DNA from: a virus
Virus record (IMG/VR): IMGVR_UViG_3300034407_002867
Location: 1-34,349 of that record
Reading direction: 5' to 3' (one strand)
DNA length: 34,349 nucleotides
This document shows, one piece after another, positions 10,301 to 19,300 of the stretch. Under the pieces are notes generated by a model. It was not told where the DNA came from. It made no database searches and saw only the letters and a program-made list of their open reading frames with translations. Every line of letters begins with the position of its first letter. Position 1 is the first letter of the stretch. Made by a program: the position numbers and the translations under genes.

Positions 10301-13300
10301 ATGCAGTTGAATACAACAAAACAAAAAATAAGATTCTAAATTATGTTGCACAAAATGATTGGCAATCAAAAACAACTGCCGAAATATTAGATGATGCACT
10401 GGAAGCAATTAATGCTGGTAAAAATCAATTTAGCCCATTTTATTGGACTGATGCTATTCCGTCGGGTCCTATATTTGAGCTAACAACATACACAGTTAGT
10501 GCAATTACTACAAACGTGTTTGATACACTTTATAGTTACAATATGTTTGCAGCAAATTATGCAGGTATATTAGTATACTATACACCAAAGAGCACTGGTG
10601 TTGAGACTATTTTAACCGGCAACGGGCATGACTATACTGTAGCAGCAGACGGGCCTCGAATTACAATTAATACTGACAATGTTACATTAGCAACCGGTGA
10701 TATTATTAGTATACGTGAATATAAATCAACATCGGGCAGTTATGTACCGGCAACTCCGTCAATGATGGGTATGTATGAAATATTCAAACCAGAAAAATTC
10801 TTAGACAATACTTATGTTGAGCCGCAACAAGTTATTCGTGGCCATGACGGTAGTATAACAATTGCCTGGGACAATGGCGATTTTAGAAACGATGTATTGC
10901 TTGAGTTTGAAAATCGAGTGTATAACAACATAAAAATTAGCGAAGAAAGCCGCAAGATGTTGCCCATTAAGGCAGCTGATGTTATTCCTGGACAATTCCG
11001 TACTACTGATTATTCAGCCGCTACAATTAATAGTATGCTTTCTGTTAGCTTCTTGAGTTGGGCAGGCGGCAATCGTGTTCCATATAAAGATCAAGATTAT
11101 ATTCCGACCAATGAATTTACTTGGAATTATAGCAACAGTACCAATCGTTTGTCAGGTGATTCTTTATTAGGTGGCTGGAGAGCAATTTACTTCCAGCTAT
11201 ATGACACAGACAGTCCAGACACTCGTCCTTGGGAAATGCTAGGGTTGTCCGAAAAGCCGTCATGGTGGAACGATAGATACGGCCCTGCACCTTATACCTC
11301 GGGTAACTTGGTGTTATGGGAAGACCTAGCAGCAGGTCGTGTAGCAGATCCAATTGCACCTTATGTACGTAAAGACTATGTGCGCCCGGGCTTGTTAGAT
11401 GTTATTCCGACAGACAGCCAAGGAAGACTATTGTCGCCATTCGATAGTGTTGTTGGCAATTATGACCAAAACAGTTTTAAAAAATCTTGGGTTGTTGGTG
11501 ATATGGGCCCAGCTGAAACGGCGTGGAAACGCAGTAGTTATTATCCTTTTGCAATACAAAGATTACTTGCACTAACTAAGCCAGCTGATTACTTTTCGTT
11601 GTATTCTGACAGAGATGCATGGGATTATAATGCAGTCTTTGGGCAATATTTGTTGAACAACAGATTTAGATTAAATGCATCGCAAATCGGTATTTACGGT
11701 AATGGAACTATTAAAAACAGTTATATTAATTTTATTGTTGACTATAATAGAGTTACCGGGTTAGACAGTACTGCAATATTAACATCTAAATTGGCAAACA
11801 TTGATATACGTTTGTGCTATAGAATGGCAGCGTTTAGTGATCAAAACTATCTAAAAATATTCAGTGAGAAGAGTTCACCAAACAGTCTGAATGCTAGTTT
11901 ATTATTGCCAGACGAAAGCTATCAACTGTTCCTTTATCAAAATCCAAGTTTTTCAGAAATACAATACAGTAGTGTTATTGTACAAAGAACCACAACAGGA
12001 TACACTGTTAGTGGGTACTCGACTACAAAACCATATTTCAGCATATTAGAAAGTGTGTCAAGCGGAAACTTTAACAGGATGACTGTGAATGGTGAAACAT
12101 TCCGTGTTGCTAACACCTATTCTAAGAACGTAGTTACAGTACCATATGGTTACGAGTTTTCAAGTAAAAACGCAGTTGTTGACTTCTTGGTTAGTTATGG
12201 TAAACTACTTGAGTCACAAGGTATGGAGTTTGATACAGTTGAGAATACAGCAATTCTTAATTGGGAACAAATGGCACAAGAATTTTTATATTGGGCCGGC
12301 CAAGGCTGGATTGCAGGTAGTTTAATTAACTTGAACCCAGCTGCTAATATACTAAAATTGGAGCAGCCAAACAGCGTAGTCGAAAGTTTAAAAAACGAAA
12401 ATATCAATGATATATTATTAGATCAAAACTATGAACCATTGATGTCAAGCGAATATGCAGTTGAAAGACTTGACAACGAACTTAAATTGATCGGTCTTAA
12501 CAATCAAACATTTAGCTATCTTAATGCAAGATTTACCAGTTACGAACATATTATCGTATTTGACAATGTTAGTATCTTTAATGACCTCGTGTATGAACCA
12601 AAAACCGCAGCAAGACAAAGTCGCTTGCTGCTAAACGGATACACAGTGTATGACTGGAACGGTACACTTGATGCTCAAGGATTTATTCTCAATGAGGATA
12701 ACATCGAGCCTTGGGTGCCCAACAAATCATATACTAAAGGGCAAATTGTTCTTTATAAAAATAGATACTGGAGTGCAGTTGAATTACTGGCACCAACAGA
12801 AAAATTTGATTTTTCTAAATGGATAAAAAGCGATTACAATAAAATACAAAAAGGATTGTTGCCAAACCTTTCTAGTAAGGCAAGCGGATTGCAGGAAAAC
12901 TATGATATCCACACTGCAAATCTTGAACAAGATGCTACATTACTTGGATTAGGACTGATTGGATTTAGACCAAGACAGTACATGCAAAATCTAAACTTAG
13001 ATGATATTTCACAAGCTGGGCTATACTCCCAATTCTTGGGAACAAAGGGCACACTGCAAGCAGCTGAAATCTTTACTAGTGCTAACCTTGGTAAAGATCA
13101 AGCAGAATATGAAATATTCGAAAATTGGGCAATACAGCGTGGACTATACGGTGCAAGTGCAAACCGTAGTTACTATGAATTGCAGCTTGACGAAAGCAAA
13201 TTACTCGGAAACCCGACTACAATTGATGTTGTTAATGCTGGCGAAACAAGTAGCGCAGATCAATCAATATCGTTGAACAATATATGGAAACAAAGTTATA

Positions 13301-16300
13301 AAATTACTGATACAAACATATTGCCAACTATAGATCAGATTCCCGCAGACGTGGGATTACCAAGTGCCGGTTATGTAAATTACGATGATGTTGATATTAA
13401 AGTTTTTAACTACAGTGACTTGACAAATATTATTCTTAACATGGAAAAAGTTACGGTTGGCACCAACGTGTGGGTAGCCAAAGACAATAGATATGATTGG
13501 AATATATATAGAACCAATGTAGTTAATGCTAGTGTTGTTCGAGTATTTGATAATCTAGACGGTACATGTACAGTAACTTTTGATGTTAACCACGGATTGT
13601 CAGCTGCTGACAGATTGATTGTTAAGTATTTCAATAGCAATGTTGATGGCGCTTATATTGTTAAGTCAGTGCCAAGCCTAAAAACTTTAGTAATTGATTT
13701 AATGCTACTAGGAAACACAACCGACATAACTGGCGACGGTCGTGCGTTTGTTCTAGAAAGTGTTCGTGTTAAGCAACCAGCTGATATTTCAAGCCTGAGC
13801 TTTGTTGATGAGATTCAACCTACCAATGAAGTTTGGGTCGACAACAGCGGCAATGATACATGGGAAGTATTAGAAAAAATTAATCCATTTGGTACACCAA
13901 GTGATTTAGACGGACCTGTTGCTCAAATAAATGCACGTTTCGGTACATCTATTGCGCAAGGATTACGCAATCAAGGACTGGTTATTGGTGCACCTGGATA
14001 CAATTCTAGTGTTGGTGCAATAACTGTTTACAATAAAGGCGAGGGTGTATACGTAGAAACTGCTACTATATCTCCTGCAACCACTGGATTTAATGAATTT
14101 GGTAGTAGTTTAGCAGTAGGCGGATTTGATTGGGCAATTGTAGGCGCACCTGCTAGTGACAGTAACAAAGGTTATGCAGTTGCAGTTAACAGAAACCCAA
14201 ACAACGGTAACTACAGACAATCTCAAATCTTTGTTGGCGCCAGTGGTGCATCAGAGCAAGGATACGGAGTAGCTATTAGCAACGACGAACGCTGGATGTA
14301 TATCAGCTCGCCGGCCGACAACAACATCGACGCATACAATTTAGTTAATGTGCAAAGCCAAAGTGTGGAATACACAGGTGATGCTGTTACTACCAGCTTT
14401 GCAATCACTCCAGCAATTGTGGTTAGCGGTACACTATTAACAGCACAAACACAAATTGGCGTAACTGTTAATAACATTCCTAAATTAGCCGGAGTTGACT
14501 GGAACTTAGAATCTGTTAGTGGTACAACAAATGTGAAGTTTACTACAGCACTAAACAACGGCGACGATTTACGAATCACAAGACTACTGAGTTACATAGA
14601 CAATACAGTAGTTGCTGAGACTACATTTGACACCAGTATGTTGTACACTGTAACCGACATTTATAGTTTTGCAGTCTATGTTAACAACGTATTACAGCGA
14701 CCAGGCATTGATTATACGTTTGTTGGCAATGATGTTGTGCTTTCTTCGCCAGCAACAGGAACAGTTTTTATTAATTCGCAATCTTACTGGAAACATGTTG
14801 ACACATTCACTGTAGCTAGTGTAGTAGGCGGTGCAAGACTAGGGCAAAGTATTTCAACAACCACCGACGGCCGCCAAATTATGATTGGCGCACCTGACGA
14901 TACAGTTGGCTCAGACACATTAGCTGGCACAGTTCACGTTATGGATAGAAGTGTTGAGAGATTTCAAGTCACTGATGCAACAGTTGCTACCTATACTGTT
15001 ACTGATACACCAAACGGTCCAGTAAGTGTTACTGTCAATGGTAACTATTTAATACCAACTAACAACTTTAACAATCCGCAGTTTAGTGTTGCTGGCAATG
15101 TTGTTACAATTGGCACCACTGCTAATCCTGTAACGCTAAATGTTGGTGACATAATTGAAATTGAAACCAATAATTTTAGATTAATGCAAAGCATACAATC
15201 AACTACACCAGGGGCTAGCTATAGCTTTGGCAGCGTAGTTAAAAATTGCCCAACTAATTGTAGTTTATATATTGGTGTGCCAAACGATAGTGCAATTATG
15301 CCCGAAGCCGGCAGCGTTGAGCGTTGGGCAAACCAAAGTAGATTGTTTGGAACTATAACAGGGACTGTTGCTAATCCGGTACTGTCTGTTGGTGATAGTA
15401 TTCGTATTAATAATTATTATGTCACACTAACTGGCACAACAGTTGCTTCGTTGGTCAACGACATTAATGGTGCCGATATTCCTAATGTACTCGCAGTTGC
15501 CGATGCTGGTAAATTACTACTTACATTGCAAAATGTAGCAGCCGGTGATGAATTTATTAAATTGCAAGTATTACCAGGTGTTGGGACAGCGTATGATGAT
15601 CTTGGTATTGCCCAAATGGTGTTTGCACAAAAAATTACATCACCATTGGTACAAGCATATGGGCATTTTGGAACCAGTGCAAGCATTAGTAATAATGCAT
15701 TAACACTAGTAGTTGGTGCACCAGATTCAACTGCAATTATGGCAACAACTTTTGATACTGCAACCACCGACTTTGATTCAGATAGCACGCCGTTTAGTGA
15801 TCCAGTTGCGCAATCCGGAGTTGCAATAACATTTGATTTCTTAAATGCAGCAAATCCGAGTATTACAAACTTTGGAAAGTTTGTATACGGCCAACAGATA
15901 TTTGACACAAGCATTAACAGTCTTGATAAATTTGGAACAGCAGTTGATTATCGTGATGGTACATTGCTAGTAGGTGCACCAAATGATGACCTTGACGACA
16001 GCACAGATACCAACAGCGGCCGTACTATACAAATTATCAATGCCAAGAAAGAGCTTGCTTGGAAAGTAGTATACAAGCAAGAGCCGGTAGTTAACACTGC
16101 ACTTCTAAACAGTGTATTCTTGTATGACAAGATTAGTAGTAATGTTACTAATTACTTGGATTTCATTGATCCATTGAATGGAAAAATACTTGGATCAGCA
16201 CAGGCTAATATTGATTATACTGGCGGAGTCGACCCTGCTGCTTACAACACTGGCACAGTAAACAATTTCGGTTCGCAGTGGAACAGTAATCATCTTGGAG

Positions 16301-19300
16301 AAATGTGGTGGGATTTATCAACAGTTCGATTTATTGATTATCATCAAGACACAATTGAATACAAAGCCAGAAGATGGGGACAACTATTTGAAGGTTCCGT
16401 TGTAGATGTGTATCAGTGGACAGAAAACACAGTCCCGCCTAGCGAATATGCAGGTATTGGCGAAGTTTATAGTACCACAAGTTACACCATGACAAGTATG
16501 ATCGACAGTGTAGGCACTTTTGTAACTTATTATTACTATTGGGTTAAAGGTATTACAAGTGTAAGTCCAAGCAAAACGCTGAGTGCTGCTGGAGTTACAC
16601 AGTATATTGCAAATCCACGTAGTAGTGGTATTAGCTATGCAGCCGCACTATCGCCTAGCACAACAGCACTATACAATTGTAATAGTCTTATTAGTGCTAA
16701 AGATACAATTTTGCACATCGAGTTTGATAAAATTGCAAACACCGACAACGTTCATGCTGAATATGACTTGATTACTGTTGGTAATCCTAGTAGTTTCTTA
16801 GGTGCTGGGCTTTATAGAAAGTTGCTTGATAGTTTCTGCGGCGAAGATACATTGGGCAACATAGTACCTGATGCGACATTGAGCATAGCAGACAAGTACG
16901 GAGTTAACTTCCGTCCAAGACAGAGTATGTTCAAAGATCGATTCCTTGCTCTTGAAAACTATCTATCACGAGCAAATAAAATCATGGCACTGTACCCTCT
17001 CACAGACAGCAAAAAGTTTGATTTGCTTAATAGCGAAGAACCAGAGCCAACTAAAGTTAGTGGAGCTTGGGATAAACGAGTTGCAACATATGCAGAATTG
17101 ACATACCAAGATCTACAGCAAGTACCAGTTGGTTACATATACCTAGTGGCAAGCGACAGCACACAGCAAGGCTTGTGGACAACTTATACAGTACAGGCAA
17201 ATAAAACATTGTTGCTCAGCAGAGTACAGACATACGATACTAAACTTTATTGGAACTATGTTGACTGGGTAGCAGTAGGGTATGATGCATCGGTTAAGCC
17301 AACAACCGAAGTTGCAGTGTACAGCGACCTACTTGCATTAACTCCGGTAAATGGTCAAGCAGTTAAAGTAACTGCAAATAGTTTCGGCAAAAGCGAAATA
17401 TACCAATGGACTAGTGCTGCTGGTGAATGGGTGCGTGTGCAGCTTACAGACGGCACAGTTGCAATTAGCAATACTATCTGGGACTATGCAATTGGAAACT
17501 ATGGTTTTGACACTGAGGTGTTTGATGCACAAAGATTTGATCAAGCACCAAACACTGAAACACGACAGATTCTTAAAGCTCTAAATGAAGAAATATTTAC
17601 AACAGATTTAGAAATTTATCGCAATGAGCTGTTAATTCAAGTATTTGAATTTATTACAACAGAGCAGCTAGCACCAGATTGGCTGTTTAAAACTAGTTTG
17701 ATTGATGTTTCTCATAAAATTCGTGATTTACTTCCGTACCCAATTTACAAACGTGATAATCAAGATTTTGTTAGTGATTATATCGAAGAAGTTAAACCGT
17801 ACCATGTCCAGATTCGCGAATTTAATTTACGTTACGAAGGAATTGACAGTTACAACGGCAGTGCTACTGATTTTGATGTGCCAGCATATTATGATGAGCT
17901 AAGACAAGGATTTATATCGCCTATCTTGGACAACAACGTTGATAATCCGTCATCAGTGAGTAGCTTTCCTAGCACTGATCCAATTTGGCAAACTTGGCCA
18001 TACAGCCAATGGTTTAACAATTATTTGCTAGAACTAACTAGTGTTACTGTACTAAACGGCGGCACAGGCTATACTGTTCCCCCGCAAGTTATTGTAACAG
18101 GCGATGCTACTACACAAGCAACTATGGAAGCAAAAGTTAACAGTGCTGGCAATGTGATTAGTATAAGTGTGCTCACACCTGGTAGTGGATATACAACTAC
18201 TCCAATTATTACTATTTCCGGCGGAAATGGTGTTGGCGCAACCGCAATTGCAGTGCTTGCACCAAGCTTGATTCGAGATATTGTAACAACAATCAAATAT
18301 GACAGAATTACTTATAATAGTCAAGTAGTTGATTGGCAAGCAAATACAGTGTATACTGCAAATGAGCTTGTACGTTATCCTGTTCCTACTGTTGGCACAG
18401 TTAACACAGTGCAAGCAAAAGTTTATCAAGTAATTACAGATTTTACTAGTGCCTCAACATTTGATCCTGAAAATTTCACAGTAGTTGATCCAACTACACT
18501 TGACGGTGCCGACAGAACAATTGGCATGTATACACCGACTCCAAACCAGCCTGGGCGAGAACTAGCACAGTTGATGGCAGGTATTGATTACCCAGGTGTG
18601 CAAGTACAAGGACCCGACTTTGATCAAAACACTGGCTTTGATGTAGGCAATTATGATGTTAATCCTTTTGACAACCTCGATTTTGGCCCTGAAGGGTTGC
18701 CAACATACAGCACAGACATCCTTGATGTTATATACGAAAGCTCGTTTGTTGATTCTTACTTGGGAATACGTGCAACTGATATTAATGTCGAGGGTGGCGA
18801 ATTTATCGACACATATAGTTCTCATGCACCGGAAGAACTTGTTCCAGGAAGCGAGTTTGATACACTAGATCTTAAAGTATACACTCGCCCTGGCAGTGAT
18901 TGGTCTAACAACGGTCACGGGTTTGATATCAAAGATATTAGTGTTGAGTATACAGGAGTTGGAACAACAGTTAGTTTTGCAAATCTTATGCAGCATCCTG
19001 TGGAACTTGAAATTTATAATGAACTTAGTGGTCAAAATGTAGATCCAAGTACCTACACCATTAACTGGGTTACCAAAGTAATTACATTTAACAGTGGAAA
19101 CGTAGGAAATGTGTTTGACGTTCAAGTTTACGGACTTGGCGGCGGATCACAACTCTATAAAGAAAGTTTTGTAGGCAGTACTATTACTAATGCAACACAG
19201 CGTATTAATGTAGCATACACAGAAATTGCCGAAATGGTTGTATTTGTAAATGGAGCACTGTTTACAAACTACACTTATGCAGCCAGCGGTAGTTTTGCAA

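Noticed and set aside
15417-15914. Antisense frame of 165 codons inside the giant gene
   Set aside because: The + frame here codes clear FG-GAP-like repeats; the antisense product has no recognisable domain and no ribosome site context.
18052-18429. Cysteine-rich antisense frame (125 codons) that could look like a small Cys-rich peptide
   Set aside because: The cysteines arise from reading the complement of the repeated glycine/alanine/threonine codons of the GGTGYT-type repeats; there is no independent support.
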